Numbered from the stretch's first letter, positions 16,346 to 26,013 are shown. The stretch is DNA of 31,755 nucleotides from DYEP01 sp040755615 (GCA_040755615.1 JBFMAL010000031.1:1-31755), one strand, 5' to 3'. The notes: generated by a model not told the origin, from the letters alone. Numbers and translations: made by a program.

Positions 16346-18287
16346 GATGAAACGAGCCAGCATCATATGTGCGGTGGACATGAAGGAGAGAGTACTGGAG
16401 AAGCTGCAGGAACACGGGTGCCTGCAGGTCTCCGATGTCAGTGGGGATATATCCTTTCAGGAAAAGGAGGTATCTGAACCTCCTTCATGTGAAGAACTCG
16501 AGGTTGTCCGATATGTCCTTCGATACTTGGACTCCTATGGTTCTGAACAGAAAGGGCTCCTTGAGACCTTTATCGGATCAAAGCAGAAGATCTCCCTCGA
16601 CCGCATGCTGGAGGTAGTGGACAGCCTGGATCTCGCCTCTTTACACGAAATGTGCCTTTCTGACGAGATAAGGCTGAACGCCATCCTCCAGGCGCGCCAG
16701 GAGCTCTTGTCCAGGAAGGAAGCGCTACTCCCATGGAAGGAGTTCCCCGAATCGCTCGATATCTTAAAGCATACGAGGAGCTGCAGGGTGCAGCCCGTCT
16801 CCATACCACAGGGGACGCTTGATGCCTTCACAGCGAAGATGACGGAGTGCGGGACGCCTTTTTACCACTACCATGTATCTGACTACAACAGGCGTACCTA
16901 CCTTGTATGTATCTGTCTGGGCGACGGTCTTGAATCGGCCTTGTCGGAGGTGGGTGGCACCGTACACAACCTTCACGATATAAAGGGGAGTCCTGCAACC
17001 GCTCTTTCGGATGTTGAGGTCGCGCTCGAGGCACTGGAAAAAGAGGAGCAGGAGATCCGTTCCAGGGCGCTTTCTATGATGGACAAGCGGAAAGCGCTCC
17101 GCATCGTTCATGACTATTATTCCTTCATCCAGGACCGTTACAACCTCTCTGATAGGTTCGGTTATACCCTGAAGACCGCTGTGCTTCAGGGGTGGATCCA
17201 GGCTGACGCGGCCGACGATATGAAACGGGACTTGGAAACGCTGGGCGCCGTCGAGCTGGTGCTTGAGGATCCCGCCCCGGGCGACAGCGTGCCTGTGGTA
17301 CTGAAGAACCACCCGCTGATCGAGCCGTTTGAGGTAGTCACGAACCTCTACGGCTTTCCCAAGTACGGGGAGGTGGACCCCACGCCGCTCTTGGCTCCGT
17401 TCTTCTTTGTGTTTTTCGGGCTGGCGCTGACGGACGCGGGCTATGGCATTATGCTTTCCGTACTGTCGTACCTGGCACTTACAAGGCTGACGTTGGTCCC
17501 AAGCGGCAAAAAGATATTCCGCCTTCTTCTTCTCGGCGGGATTTCCACCATTATTTTCGGGGCGCTGACAGGAAGCTGGTTTGGAGACGCGTTCGATCTG
17601 TTGCCGCCCTACCTGGGCTTTCTGCAGACATTCAGGCATTCCATAACCCTGTTTGACCCCATTTCCGACCCGCTCCTGATGCTGGGCGTGGCTCTCGCGC
17701 TGGGTATTGTGCAGGTGCTCACGGGCATCACCATCAAGATGGTGATCAATATCAGGGAAGGACGGGTCGTGGAAGGGCTCGCGGAGCAGGCTCCCTGGCT
17801 GGTGTTTATACCTGGCCTTGTACTCCTTGGGGTGTCTTCCCAGGCCATGCCGGATTTGGCCGGCGTCGCCCGCTGGGTGAGCATCGCAGGTGCGCTGCTG
17901 GTGATGGCGGGGGCCAGCAGGAACCAACGCTCTGTACTGCTTAAGCCCTTCGTGGGTCTTTACGGACTGTACGGGGTAGTGGGGTACCTGGGTGACGTGC
18001 TGTCATACGCCCGGCTACTCGCACTTGGGCTCGGCACGGGCGTTATCGGCATCGTGGTGAACCAGATCGCTATGCTGGCCCGGGGGATACCGCTTCTCGG
18101 GATCGTGCTTACGGCAGTGATCATGGCGGGCGGCCACGCGTTCAACCTTGTCATCAACACGCTTGGCAGTTTCGTTCACTCGGGCAGGTTGCAGTTCGTT
18201 GAGTTCTTTACCAAGTTTTTCGAAGGTGGCGGCAAGGCATTCAAACCCCTGAAGAGGGATGGGAAGTTTACCATCCTTGAGGGTTGA
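16332..18287 (+). CDS. ntpI: V/A-type ATPase subunit I (a-subunit homologue)
   Basis: This 651-residue stator subunit has an N-terminal cytoplasmic half with coiled coils and a C-terminal membrane half of seven or eight helices. The membrane half starts at the conserved FFFVFFGLALTDAGYG and contains YLGDVLSYARLLALGLGTG, the family block with the arginine that faces the rotor carboxylate. It also contains GGHAFNLVINTLGSFVHSGR. Length and order fit archaeal/bacterial V-type operons. Confidence 0.95.
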   Translation: MAVVKMKRASIICAVDMKERVLEKLQEHGCLQVSDVSGDISFQEKEVSEPPSCEELEVVRYVLRYLDSYGSEQKGLLETFIGSKQKISLDRMLEVVDSLDLASLHEMCLSDEIRLNAILQARQELLSRKEALLPWKEFPESLDILKHTRSCRVQPVSIPQGTLDAFTAKMTECGTPFYHYHVSDYNRRTYLVCICLGDGLESALSEVGGTVHNLHDIKGSPATALSDVEVALEALEKEEQEIRSRALSMMDKRKALRIVHDYYSFIQDRYNLSDRFGYTLKTAVLQGWIQADAADDMKRDLETLGAVELVLEDPAPGDSVPVVLKNHPLIEPFEVVTNLYGFPKYGEVDPTPLLAPFFFVFFGLALTDAGYGIMLSVLSYLALTRLTLVPSGKKIFRLLLLGGISTIIFGALTGSWFGDAFDLLPPYLGFLQTFRHSITLFDPISDPLLMLGVALALGIVQVLTGITIKMVINIREGRVVEGLAEQAPWLVFIPGLVLLGVSSQAMPDLAGVARWVSIAGALLVMAGASRNQRSVLLKPFVGLYGLYGVVGYLGDVLSYARLLALGLGTGVIGIVVNQIAMLARGIPLLGIVLTAVIMAGGHAFNLVINTLGSFVHSGRLQFVEFFTKFFEGGGKAFKPLKRDGKFTILEG

Positions 18288-18337
18288 CGCCATCTTCTTG
18301 AAATAGTCTTCAAAAACACAGTTGGAGGGAAGTCGAG

Positions 18338-18883
18338 ATGGTCGGTATCGCAGTAGGAGCAGCTTTTACAGCAGTGATCGCTGTTGTTGGTGTGGTTTTT
18401 GCACTTGATGTGTCCACTGGTTTGTCACTTGCAATCTTAGGTGGTGCCGTCGCTATCCTGCTTGCCGGCGTAGGCTCCAGCATCGGCGTGGGCATGGCAG
18501 GCGAAGCTGCCGCGGGAGTCACCGCAGAGGATCCTGAGAAATACGGGAAGCTCCTCTTGCTTCAGGCTCTCCCGGGAACCCAGGGCTTTTATGGACTGAT
18601 CGGTGCCTTCTTGGTCATGAACAAACTGGGCTTTTTCTCCGGTAGAATACCGGATATCACCCTGGACCAGGGCTGGCAGTTCTTCTTTGCGATGATGCCG
18701 GTGGCCCTCGCGGGTCTGTTTTCCGCGATCTTCCAGGGTCGTGTATGCGTTGCGGGTATCGGCCTGACCGCCAAGAGGCCTGAGGAATCAGGAAAGGCCC
18801 TCATTATGGCGGCCATGGTTGAGACATACGCGGTGCTCGGACTGCTTGCTTCGTTGCTTCTGCTCAACGGCATCAGGCTCTAG
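18338..18883 (+). CDS. ntpK: V/A-type ATPase subunit K (rotor, sodium-type)
   Basis: This 181-residue double-hairpin rotor subunit is longer than the 156-residue Enterococcus hirae NtpK because of an extra hydrophobic N-terminal segment (about residues 3-23). The residues that bind Na+ in E. hirae (L61, T64, Q65, Q110, E139) correspond to L78, T81, Q82, Q133 and E162 here, in the contexts LPGTQGFYG, IFQGRV and MVETYA. The first hairpin has no carboxylate, so there is one ion site per double hairpin, which in the family favours pumping over ATP synthesis. A strong ribosome site (GGAGG) precedes the ATG. Confidence 0.95.
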   Translation: MVGIAVGAAFTAVIAVVGVVFALDVSTGLSLAILGGAVAILLAGVGSSIGVGMAGEAAAGVTAEDPEKYGKLLLLQALPGTQGFYGLIGAFLVMNKLGFFSGRIPDITLDQGWQFFFAMMPVALAGLFSAIFQGRVCVAGIGLTAKRPEESGKALIMAAMVETYAVLGLLASLLLLNGIRL

Positions 18884-18897
18884 AGAGGTGTGAGGCC

Positions 18898-19515
18898 ATG
18901 TCTTTGGAACAGATACTGGCGGGTATAAGGGCTGAATCTGACAGACTGCGCGATGAGGTTTTGGCCCTTGCCCGTCTGGAAGCGGACGAAATACTGGCTG
19001 AGGCCAGGCGTCGCGCGGAACGGGAGTCCGAGGCTATACTTGATGCCGCCAGGAAGGAAGCCGAGGAGATAAAACGCCGTCTTATCACCCTTGCGAACCT
19101 TGAGTCAAGACGGCGCGTGTCTTCTGCCAAGGAGCAACTTGTTTCCCGTGCGTTTGAGCTGGCGCTGGAGCGCCTTGCAAATATGGATCGCCAGCGGTAC
19201 TCCGACTATCTTGTGGAAATGCTGGTGAGGGTTGCACAGGGTACCGAAGCCGTCAGGTTTTCCGAAAAGGACATGCAGAGCATTGCCGCGCAGGTGGTAG
19301 CCAGGGCGAACGAGCGCCTCGCGTCTTTGGGCAGACCCGCCGGTCTCACGGTGTCCGACCGGACGGTGCAGACTGTGGGCGGTGTCATTCTTTCCTCCGG
19401 CAAGAAGGAGGTCAACCTGACGTTTGAAAGTGCATTGTCGCTGATCAGGGATGATCTTCTGACAGAAGTCGCTGCGGTGCTCTTCTCTGACAATCCCCCG
19501 AAGGAAAGGGGGTAG
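18898..19515 (+). CDS. ntpE: V/A-type ATPase subunit E
   Basis: This is a 205-residue peripheral stalk protein. A long N-terminal coiled coil (LARLEADEILAEARRRAERE) is followed by a mixed globular domain ending with GGVILSSGKKEVNLTFES, the conserved C-terminal block. It pairs with the H/G subunit and binds the catalytic head. The ATG follows AGAGGTG. Confidence 0.92.
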   Translation: MSLEQILAGIRAESDRLRDEVLALARLEADEILAEARRRAERESEAILDAARKEAEEIKRRLITLANLESRRRVSSAKEQLVSRAFELALERLANMDRQRYSDYLVEMLVRVAQGTEAVRFSEKDMQSIAAQVVARANERLASLGRPAGLTVSDRTVQTVGGVILSSGKKEVNLTFESALSLIRDDLLTEVAAVLFSDNPPKERG

Positions 19516-19518
19516 CGC

Positions 19519-20466
19519 TTGTTGAGATTTCAGGTTGCAGGTGAGATGCACGACCAGGAGTATGCTTTCGCCACCGGGCGTATCAGAGGCATGGAGAACC
19601 AGCTTCTTGATGCAGCCAGGTTCAGGCGTCTGATCGAAGTGAGTCTTGAAGAGGCGGTCAAGATCATTGCGGAGGCGGGGTACAAGAAGGAATCTCAGGA
19701 TACGGATGTTTCCGATGTGAACTCCGTGATCAACCTCCATGTGCGCAGGACATATGAGCAAGTTAGGGGTTTTGTGCCGGACCCGGCGCTGGTGGACCTG
19801 TTCACGCTCAAATACGAGGTGGCACTGCTAAAATCGGATCTACGCCGGAGGTGGATCTCCAAGAAGGAGATAGCCCTTTTCATTCCCGAATGGTTGAAAC
19901 ACCGGCAGGCAGAGTTGCTTGCCCGGGAGTCTTTGGGGCCTCAGGCGGCCGATATCGCCCTTGACAAGATCATGTACGAAGAGGCGGCTCTCTCAGCCCG
20001 TTCTTCCGGTTCGGATATGTTGATACGGTTATTTGATGCTTTTGCAATAGCATCCAACCTGCTTACGCTACTTCGCGGGCGGATGAGGCAGATGGCACCT
20101 GAACAGGTGCTTTCCGCGCTGGTGCCTTCCACTGTGGATACCCCGGTGTACCGGGCCGCCCTGAAGGCCGGGTGGGAAGAGATACCGGGGCTCTTTTCCG
20201 CTACGTTCGCCTACCGCCCGTTGGCTTTGAACATGGAGAACGTAGTCCGCGACAGGAGCTTTGAGTCTCTCGAGAGGGACCTGGACAACGCCATCCTGGT
20301 CATCGCCAGGGAAGGTAAGCGAGTGACCATGGGACCGGAAGCAGTAGCCGGGTTCCTGGTGGGCAAGGAATTCGAGGCGAAGAATCTCAGGATCATCTTT
20401 GCCGGCAAGGCGGATGGGCACAAGCCCGAGACCATCCGGGGAAGGTTGCGTGATTCCTATGCGTAA
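19519..20466 (+). CDS. ntpC: V/A-type ATPase subunit C (d-like rotor adaptor)
   Basis: This 315-residue subunit connects the K ring to the central D/F shaft. The opening AFATGRIRGMENQLLDAARF and the ending FLVGKEFEAKNLRIIFAGKA, with IRGRLRDSYA, are typical family blocks. The TTG start at 19519 (or the next TTG codon) is used because AAGGAAAGGGGG lies just upstream and no ATG fits. It overlaps subunit F. Confidence 0.92.
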   Translation: MLRFQVAGEMHDQEYAFATGRIRGMENQLLDAARFRRLIEVSLEEAVKIIAEAGYKKESQDTDVSDVNSVINLHVRRTYEQVRGFVPDPALVDLFTLKYEVALLKSDLRRRWISKKEIALFIPEWLKHRQAELLARESLGPQAADIALDKIMYEEAALSARSSGSDMLIRLFDAFAIASNLLTLLRGRMRQMAPEQVLSALVPSTVDTPVYRAALKAGWEEIPGLFSATFAYRPLALNMENVVRDRSFESLERDLDNAILVIAREGKRVTMGPEAVAGFLVGKEFEAKNLRIIFAGKADGHKPETIRGRLRDSYA

Positions 20467-20785
20467 GGCAGCCATCATAGGTGATGGAAATACCTTTGAA
20501 CCATTCAGGGCCCTCGGCCTTGACGTGTTCAGCGTGAGCTCCAGCAGAGAAGCCCGCGAGGCCCTCGACCGGGTGCTGGAGGGCACGTACGCGGTATTGT
20601 TCGTAAGCGAAGCCGCCGCCGGAATGCTGGGCACGGCTCTGGATCCGGTCAGGTCGGGCTCCTTTCCGATAGTAAACATCATACCGGGGCCTGCAGATGA
20701 CCTGGAAGCAGGTACTGCAAGGCTTAAGCGCATCGTGGAGAAGGCTATCGGGGTGGACATTCTGTTCAAGGGAGAGGAAAGCTAA
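20450..20785 (+). CDS. ntpF: V/A-type ATPase subunit F
   Basis: This small central-stalk subunit is about 111 residues from GTG 20450, or 108 from ATG 20459. It reads MRKAAIIGDGNTFEPFRALG, the CheY-like Rossmann start of the family, then YAVLFVSEAAA and FPIVNIIPGP. GGGGAAGG at 20438-20445 suits the GTG better than the ATG. Longer upstream reading lies inside subunit C and does not match the family. Gene symbols for this subunit differ among species. Confidence 0.88.
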   Translation: MIPMRKAAIIGDGNTFEPFRALGLDVFSVSSSREAREALDRVLEGTYAVLFVSEAAAGMLGTALDPVRSGSFPIVNIIPGPADDLEAGTARLKRIVEKAIGVDILFKGEES

Positions 20786-22551
20786 TGGACTCGGTAAATA
20801 CAGGTGGTCACGGATTTATAGTCAAGGTTTCCGGCCCCCTGGTGGTCGCGGAAGGTGTTCCGGGCGCCCGTATGTATGACGTGGTCAGGGTGGGACGCTC
20901 AAGGCTCATCGGCGAAGTGATCGAGCTTCGGGGGAACCGGTGTTCAATACAGGTTTACGAGGAAACGTCGGGTTTGGGTCCGGGAGAGCCGGTGTTTTCT
21001 ACGGGGCAGCCGCTCAGCGTGGAGCTGGGACCTGGACTTATGCGTTCGATATTCGACGGAATTCAAAGACCGTTGAATGTAATCGCACAAATAGCTGGCA
21101 GCTACATCACCAGAGGTATAGACATCCCGGGCCTTGATAGGGAAAAGGAATGGGATTTCGTACCGGTCGCCGAGGTGGGAATGACAGTCAAAGGCGGTGA
21201 CATCTTAGGTACCGTCCAGGAAACCGTGCTGGTAACCCACAAGGTGATGGTCCCGCCTGGGGTATCGGGGAAGCTCGTATGGATCCACAAGGGACCCGCC
21301 ACTGTTACGCGCACTATCGCCGTAGTGGAATCCGAGGGTAAGAAGACAGAAATCAGCATGCTGCAGAGATGGCCGGTGAGGCTGTCACGGCCATACAAGG
21401 AAAAACTCCCCCCGGTGGAACCCATGCCCACGGGCCAGCGGGTCATCGACACCTTCTTCCCAATTGCCAAGGGAGGCACGGCGTGCATCCCCGGGCCTTT
21501 TGGAAGCGGTAAGACTGTGGTGCAGCACCAACTCTCAAAGTGGGCTGACGCTGATATCATCGTGTTTATCGGATGCGGCGAGCGCGGCAACGAGATGACC
21601 GACGTGTTGCTTGAGTTCCCTGAACTGAAAGACCCAAAGAGCGGCGAGCCGCTCATGGAACGCACCGTGCTGGTGGCGAATACGTCAAACATGCCCGTGG
21701 CTGCGCGGGAGGCCTCGATATACACGGGGATTACTATCGCGGAATACTACCGCGACATGGGCTACAGCGTGGCGCTCATGGCGGACTCGACGTCGCGATG
21801 GGCGGAGGCACTGAGAGAGATCTCAGGGCGTCTTGAGGAAATGCCCGGTGAAGAAGGTTATCCTGCGTACCTCGGTTCAAGAGCCGCTGAGTTCTACGAG
21901 AGGGCAGGACGGGTCGTCACGGAAGGCACGGAGGGCCGGGTGGGCGCGCTCAGCGTGGTAGGCGCTGTCTCGCCGCCCGGCGGAGACCTGAGCGAACCCG
22001 TAACCCAAGCGACTTTACGCATAGTCAAGGTCTTCTGGGGGCTTGATGACAGGTTGGCGCAGCGCAAACACTTCCCCGCCATCAACTGGCTCTTGAGCTA
22101 CTCCCTGTATACCGAAACACTTGATCCGTGGCTGAGGGAACACGTGGCGCCCGAGTTCCCGGAACTTAGGACCGAGGCGATGAACCTGTTGCAGGAAGAA
22201 GCGGAACTCGAGGAGATCGTGCGCCTCGTTGGTATCGACGCGCTTTCGCCCAGGCAGAGGCTGTCGCTTGAGACTGCCAAGTCGCTCAGAGAGGACTTTT
22301 TGTACCAGAACGCCTTCCACGAAGTGGATACGTATGCGTCGCTCACGAAGCAATACAGGCAGCTCCGGATGATCCTCCGCTTCCACGCTGCAGCGCTGGA
22401 TGCGCTGTCGAAGAACAAAAGGCTCGAGGAGATCCTGGAACTGCCGGTCCGGGAACGGATCGCCAGAGCCAGATACCTACCTGAAGAAAAGATGTCAGAG
22501 TTCGATCGGATCGAGTCCGAGATCGACGAACAGTTGGCACAGTCCCGGTAG
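20785..22551 (+). CDS. ntpA: V/A-type ATPase catalytic subunit A
   Basis: This 588-residue catalytic subunit has Walker A GPFGSGKT at 237-244 and the catalytic glutamate in IGCGERGNEMTDVL. SVALMADSTSRWAEALREIS is the Walker B region, and the A-type bulge region lies between residues 120 and 200. Its ATG overlaps the subunit F stop by one base. No lesion was seen. Confidence 0.97.
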   Translation: MDSVNTGGHGFIVKVSGPLVVAEGVPGARMYDVVRVGRSRLIGEVIELRGNRCSIQVYEETSGLGPGEPVFSTGQPLSVELGPGLMRSIFDGIQRPLNVIAQIAGSYITRGIDIPGLDREKEWDFVPVAEVGMTVKGGDILGTVQETVLVTHKVMVPPGVSGKLVWIHKGPATVTRTIAVVESEGKKTEISMLQRWPVRLSRPYKEKLPPVEPMPTGQRVIDTFFPIAKGGTACIPGPFGSGKTVVQHQLSKWADADIIVFIGCGERGNEMTDVLLEFPELKDPKSGEPLMERTVLVANTSNMPVAAREASIYTGITIAEYYRDMGYSVALMADSTSRWAEALREISGRLEEMPGEEGYPAYLGSRAAEFYERAGRVVTEGTEGRVGALSVVGAVSPPGGDLSEPVTQATLRIVKVFWGLDDRLAQRKHFPAINWLLSYSLYTETLDPWLREHVAPEFPELRTEAMNLLQEEAELEEIVRLVGIDALSPRQRLSLETAKSLREDFLYQNAFHEVDTYASLTKQYRQLRMILRFHAAALDALSKNKRLEEILELPVRERIARARYLPEEKMSEFDRIESEIDEQLAQSR

Positions 22552-22572
22552 GACGGAAAGGAGGTAGGTCAG

Positions 22573-23955
22573 ATGCTGAAGGAATACATGACCATAGCTG
22601 AAGTAACCGGGCCTTTGATGCTCGTGAACGAAGTTGAGGAAGTATCCTACGACGAGCTTGTGGAAGTGGAGCTTTCAAACGGCGAGCTGAGGCGGGGTAA
22701 GGTACTCGAAGCAGCCCAGGGCCGGGCGCTGGTGCAGCTGTTCGAAGGTACCACAGGGCTTGACGTCGCATCGAGCAAGGTTCGGTTTTTGGGTAAAGTG
22801 ATCGAACTGGGTGTATCCGTTGACATGCTCGGACGCGTATTTGACGGGTTCGGCCGCCCCATTGACAAGGGCCCCGGGATCATACCCGAGGTGAGGCTTG
22901 ATATTAACGGCAACCCGCTGAACCCGTATGCGCGCGCGTACCCCTCGGAGTTCATCCAGACAGGCATATCTGCTATAGACTGCCAGAACCCGCTGGTGCG
23001 CGGACAGAAGCTCCCCATCTTTTCGGGGTCGGGACTGCCTCACCCGAGGATGGCAGCGCAGATCGCCCGCCAGGCAAAGGTGCGAGGCACCGATGAGAAA
23101 TTCGCAGTCGTGTTTGCGGCCATGGGCATCACTTTTGAGGAAGCCGACTACTTCGTATCCGACTTTCGGCGCACGGGGGCCATCGAAAGGGCTGTGCTGT
23201 TTATGAACCTGGCGAACGACCCGGTTATTGAACGTATCGCCACCCCGCGTATGGCGCTGACCGTGGCGGAATTCCTCGCTTTCGAAAAAGGGATGCACGT
23301 GCTCGTTATCTTGACAGACATGACCAACTACTGCGAGGCGCTGCGCGAGGTTTCCGCCGCCCGCAAAGAGGTGCCCGGCAGGCGCGGGTACCCGGGCTAC
23401 ATGTATACCGACCTCGCCATGATCTACGAGCGCGCAGGAAGGATTCAGGGAAAGCCGGGGTCTATTACCCAGATGCCCATCCTCACAATGCCTGAGGACG
23501 ACAAAACCCACCCCATACCGGACCTCACGGGGTATATCACGGAGGGGCAGATCATTTTAAGCAGGGAACTGCACAACAAGGGCATATATCCGCCCGTGAA
23601 TGTTTCCATGTCATTGTCCAGGCTCAAGGACAAGGGCATTGGCAAGGGTAAGACCCGCGAAGACCATTCAGGCGTGCTGAACCAGCTCTCGGCCGCTTAT
23701 GACAGAGGCAAGGAAGCGCGGGAACTGGCCGTGGTGCTCGGTGAAGCCGCGCTGTCGCCGGTTGACAAGAAGTTCTTGAAGTTTGCCGACGAGTTTGAAA
23801 AGCAATTTGTAAAACAGGGCGAAAACGAGGATCGTTCCATAGAACAAACGCTTGACCTGGGCTGGAAGCTCATGGCGACTCTGCCGAGGACCGAACTTAA
23901 GCGACTCTCTGACGAGCAGATCAGGAAGTACCTGCCTGCCGAGAAGGGTGTGTAA
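22573..23955 (+). CDS. ntpB: V/A-type ATPase subunit B
   Basis: This 460-residue regulatory subunit lacks Walker A, as expected: the corresponding block is PIFSGSGLPHPRMAAQIARQ. The block LTDMTNYCEALREVSAARKE is conserved, as is the QMPILTMPEDDKTHPIPDLT segment. An AAGGAGGT ribosome site lies 7 nt ahead of the ATG. Confidence 0.97.
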   Translation: MLKEYMTIAEVTGPLMLVNEVEEVSYDELVEVELSNGELRRGKVLEAAQGRALVQLFEGTTGLDVASSKVRFLGKVIELGVSVDMLGRVFDGFGRPIDKGPGIIPEVRLDINGNPLNPYARAYPSEFIQTGISAIDCQNPLVRGQKLPIFSGSGLPHPRMAAQIARQAKVRGTDEKFAVVFAAMGITFEEADYFVSDFRRTGAIERAVLFMNLANDPVIERIATPRMALTVAEFLAFEKGMHVLVILTDMTNYCEALREVSAARKEVPGRRGYPGYMYTDLAMIYERAGRIQGKPGSITQMPILTMPEDDKTHPIPDLTGYITEGQIILSRELHNKGIYPPVNVSMSLSRLKDKGIGKGKTREDHSGVLNQLSAAYDRGKEARELAVVLGEAALSPVDKKFLKFADEFEKQFVKQGENEDRSIEQTLDLGWKLMATLPRTELKRLSDEQIRKYLPAEKGV

Positions 23956-23961
23956 CGTCGC

Positions 23962-24582
23962 ATGGAAATCAAGGTCAACGCCACCCGGATGGAGCTTTTG
24001 AAGCTGAAAAACCGCCTGAAGATGGCAAAACGGGGGCACAAACTGCTGAAGGACAAAAGGGATGAACTGATGAAGCACTTCCTGCAGCGTGTGCGTGAAA
24101 ACAAGACGCTGAGGGAGGAACTGCAGCGCGTCCTGAAGGCCGCCTACGCCAGGATCAACGCGGCTGGCGCCATCATGGGGCACGACGAGGTCAGGGCGGC
24201 CATCTCCGCGCCCGAAGCGGAGCTGGGCGTTGACGTAGAGTACCAGCACGTGATGAATCTCAGCGTGCCGGTGCTGTCCTCGAAGAGAGAGGGCAACATC
24301 TACCCATACGGGTTTGCCCAGACGTCAGGCGAGCTGGACCGCGCGCTTGAGGAACTTGACAAGGCCGTTCCGGTCATGTTGAAGCTCGCTGAGGTGGAGC
24401 GGGCTGTTGAACTGCTGGCTGATGAAATCGAGAAGACACGGCGCAGGGTGAACGCCCTGGAATACGTGCTTATCCCGGAACTGGCCGCGACCGTGAAGGA
24501 CATCAACATGAAGCTGAGCGAGATGGAGAGGTCCAACGCGACGCGACTTATGAAAATAAAGGATATAGTAAGGGCGAGATAA
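23962..24582 (+). CDS. ntpD: V/A-type ATPase subunit D
   Basis: This 206-residue central shaft has two long helices. The N-terminal one (NATRMELLKLKNRLKMAKRG, then HKLLKDKRDELM) and the C-terminal one (RRRVNALEYVLIPELAATVK, then IKDIVRAR) form the coiled coil inside A3B3. It is the last gene of the operon and lies just ahead of a strong terminator. Confidence 0.95.
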   Translation: MEIKVNATRMELLKLKNRLKMAKRGHKLLKDKRDELMKHFLQRVRENKTLREELQRVLKAAYARINAAGAIMGHDEVRAAISAPEAELGVDVEYQHVMNLSVPVLSSKREGNIYPYGFAQTSGELDRALEELDKAVPVMLKLAEVERAVELLADEIEKTRRRVNALEYVLIPELAATVKDINMKLSEMERSNATRLMKIKDIVRAR

Positions 24583-24587
24583 AGCAA

Positions 24588-24619
24588 GGGGCGGCAGTGC
24601 CGCCCCGATTTCTTGTTTT
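24588..24619 (+). terminator. Rho-independent terminator of the V-type operon
   Basis: GGGGCGGC (24588-24595) pairs perfectly with GCCGCCCC (24599-24606) around an AGT loop. GATTTCTTGTTTT follows. It begins six bases after the subunit D stop. Confidence 0.92.
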
Positions 24620-24753
24620 ATCTTGCACAGCCAAACATTGCAACCGGGCGCCGGGGAATAAAACCGCCCCTTTATCCCCCATAATAAGCTGTAGGAGAAA
24701 ATTTTACCAATCCATTTCAGTTTTGTTTTCTGAAGGACGAGGAGGACAGAGTC

Positions 24754-26013
24754 TTGGGTCAGATCATTGTGACGGGAGGAGTCCGACTGACGGGCAGGGT
24801 CCGGATTGAAGGCGCGAAAAACGCTGTCCTGCCCATACTCGCGGCGGCCATCCTGTCGGATGAACCGAGCGTGATCAACGAAGTCCCGCCACTTGAGGAT
24901 GTCTGGACCATCATCGAGCTTCTCAAGAGGTTGGGCGTCAAGGCGACCTTTACTGGTGACCGCCAGGTGACCGTAGACCCTTCGGGCCTCAGGCGGGTGC
25001 AGGCCCCGTACGAGCTGGTGCGTAAGATGCGCGCTTCACTCCTGGTCATCGGCCCTCTTCTGGCACGGCTCGGGAGAGCGAAGAGTTCCTTGCCGGGAGG
25101 CTGTGCCATCGGATCACGGCCTATCGACTTGCACCTGAAGGGCTTTGAATCCCTGGGCGCCCGGATACGCATCGGCAGGGGGTTTGTGGACCTCAAAGTG
25201 CGCTCGCTCACCGGCAACCGGGTGTACCTTGACTTTCCGAGCGTTACCGCTACCGAGAACATTATGATGGCGGCGACGCTGGCGAGGGGGCAGACAATCA
25301 TAGAGAATGCCGCAGAGGAGCCTGAGGTAGTGGATCTGGCCAGTTTTATCAATGCTATGGGTGGACGGGTAGTCGGCGCGGGCACGAACGTGGTGAAGAT
25401 CGACGGTGTGGAGAAGCTCAGCGGTACCGAGTACACGGTCATCCCGGACCGGATAGAGGCCGGGACGTACCTGGTCGCTGCAGCGATCACCAGGGGCGAC
25501 GTAGTGCTTGAAAACGTAGTCATCGAACACTTAAAACCCATCGTGGCCAAGCTGAAGGAATCAGGTGCGGAGATCATTGAGATCAGCGAGAACGAAATAC
25601 GGCTGAACGCTACGGATAGGCCACGTGCGGTGGATGTCAAGACCATGCCGTACCCGGGTTTTCCCACTGACATGCAGGCTCCCATAATGGCCCTCATGAC
25701 AATTGCCGAAGGCACGAGCGTCATTTCTGAAACTGTATTCGAGAACCGGTTCATGCATACAGATGAGCTTAAGCGGATGGGCGCGGTGATAAAGATAGAA
25801 GGCAGAAGCGCCATTGTCAAGGGACAGAAACGCCTGTCCGGTGCCCCTGTTAGGGCTACGGACCTCCGTGCGGGCGCTGCGCTGGTATGTGCGGGCCTGG
25901 CCGCTGACGGAAAGACCTTGATCTCGGAAGCGGGACACATCGACAGGGGCTACTACGGGATAGTACCGAAGCTTGAAAGCCTGGGCGCCGACATACAGTA
26001 CCTGAAGGACTGA
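24754..26013 (+). CDS. murA: UDP-N-acetylglucosamine 1-carboxyvinyltransferase
   Basis: MurA transfers enolpyruvate from PEP to UDP-GlcNAc, the first committed step of peptidoglycan synthesis. The protein is 419 residues. K22 and N23 in EGAKNAVLPILAA bind substrate. The catalytic cysteine is C117 in LPGGCAIGSRPID, so the enzyme should be of the fosfomycin-sensitive type. The C-terminal HIDRGYYGIVPKLESLGA is conserved. The TTG start at 24754 has GGAGGA 8 nt upstream. In sporulating Firmicutes this gene is often placed between the atp operon and spoIID, as here apart from the inserted V-type operon. Confidence 0.96.
   Translation: MGQIIVTGGVRLTGRVRIEGAKNAVLPILAAAILSDEPSVINEVPPLEDVWTIIELLKRLGVKATFTGDRQVTVDPSGLRRVQAPYELVRKMRASLLVIGPLLARLGRAKSSLPGGCAIGSRPIDLHLKGFESLGARIRIGRGFVDLKVRSLTGNRVYLDFPSVTATENIMMAATLARGQTIIENAAEEPEVVDLASFINAMGGRVVGAGTNVVKIDGVEKLSGTEYTVIPDRIEAGTYLVAAAITRGDVVLENVVIEHLKPIVAKLKESGAEIIEISENEIRLNATDRPRAVDVKTMPYPGFPTDMQAPIMALMTIAEGTSVISETVFENRFMHTDELKRMGAVIKIEGRSAIVKGQKRLSGAPVRATDLRAGAALVCAGLAADGKTLISEAGHIDRGYYGIVPKLESLGADIQYLKD

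Noticed and set aside
16764..17927. 387-codon open frame antisense to V-type subunit I
   Set aside because: Same reason: the plus-strand protein is clearly conserved and the antisense product has no recognisable motif.
24759..25940. 393-codon open frame antisense to murA
   Set aside because: It mirrors a well-conserved gene in GC-rich DNA, is rich in Ser/Arg/Pro, and matches no family; it is a shadow frame.
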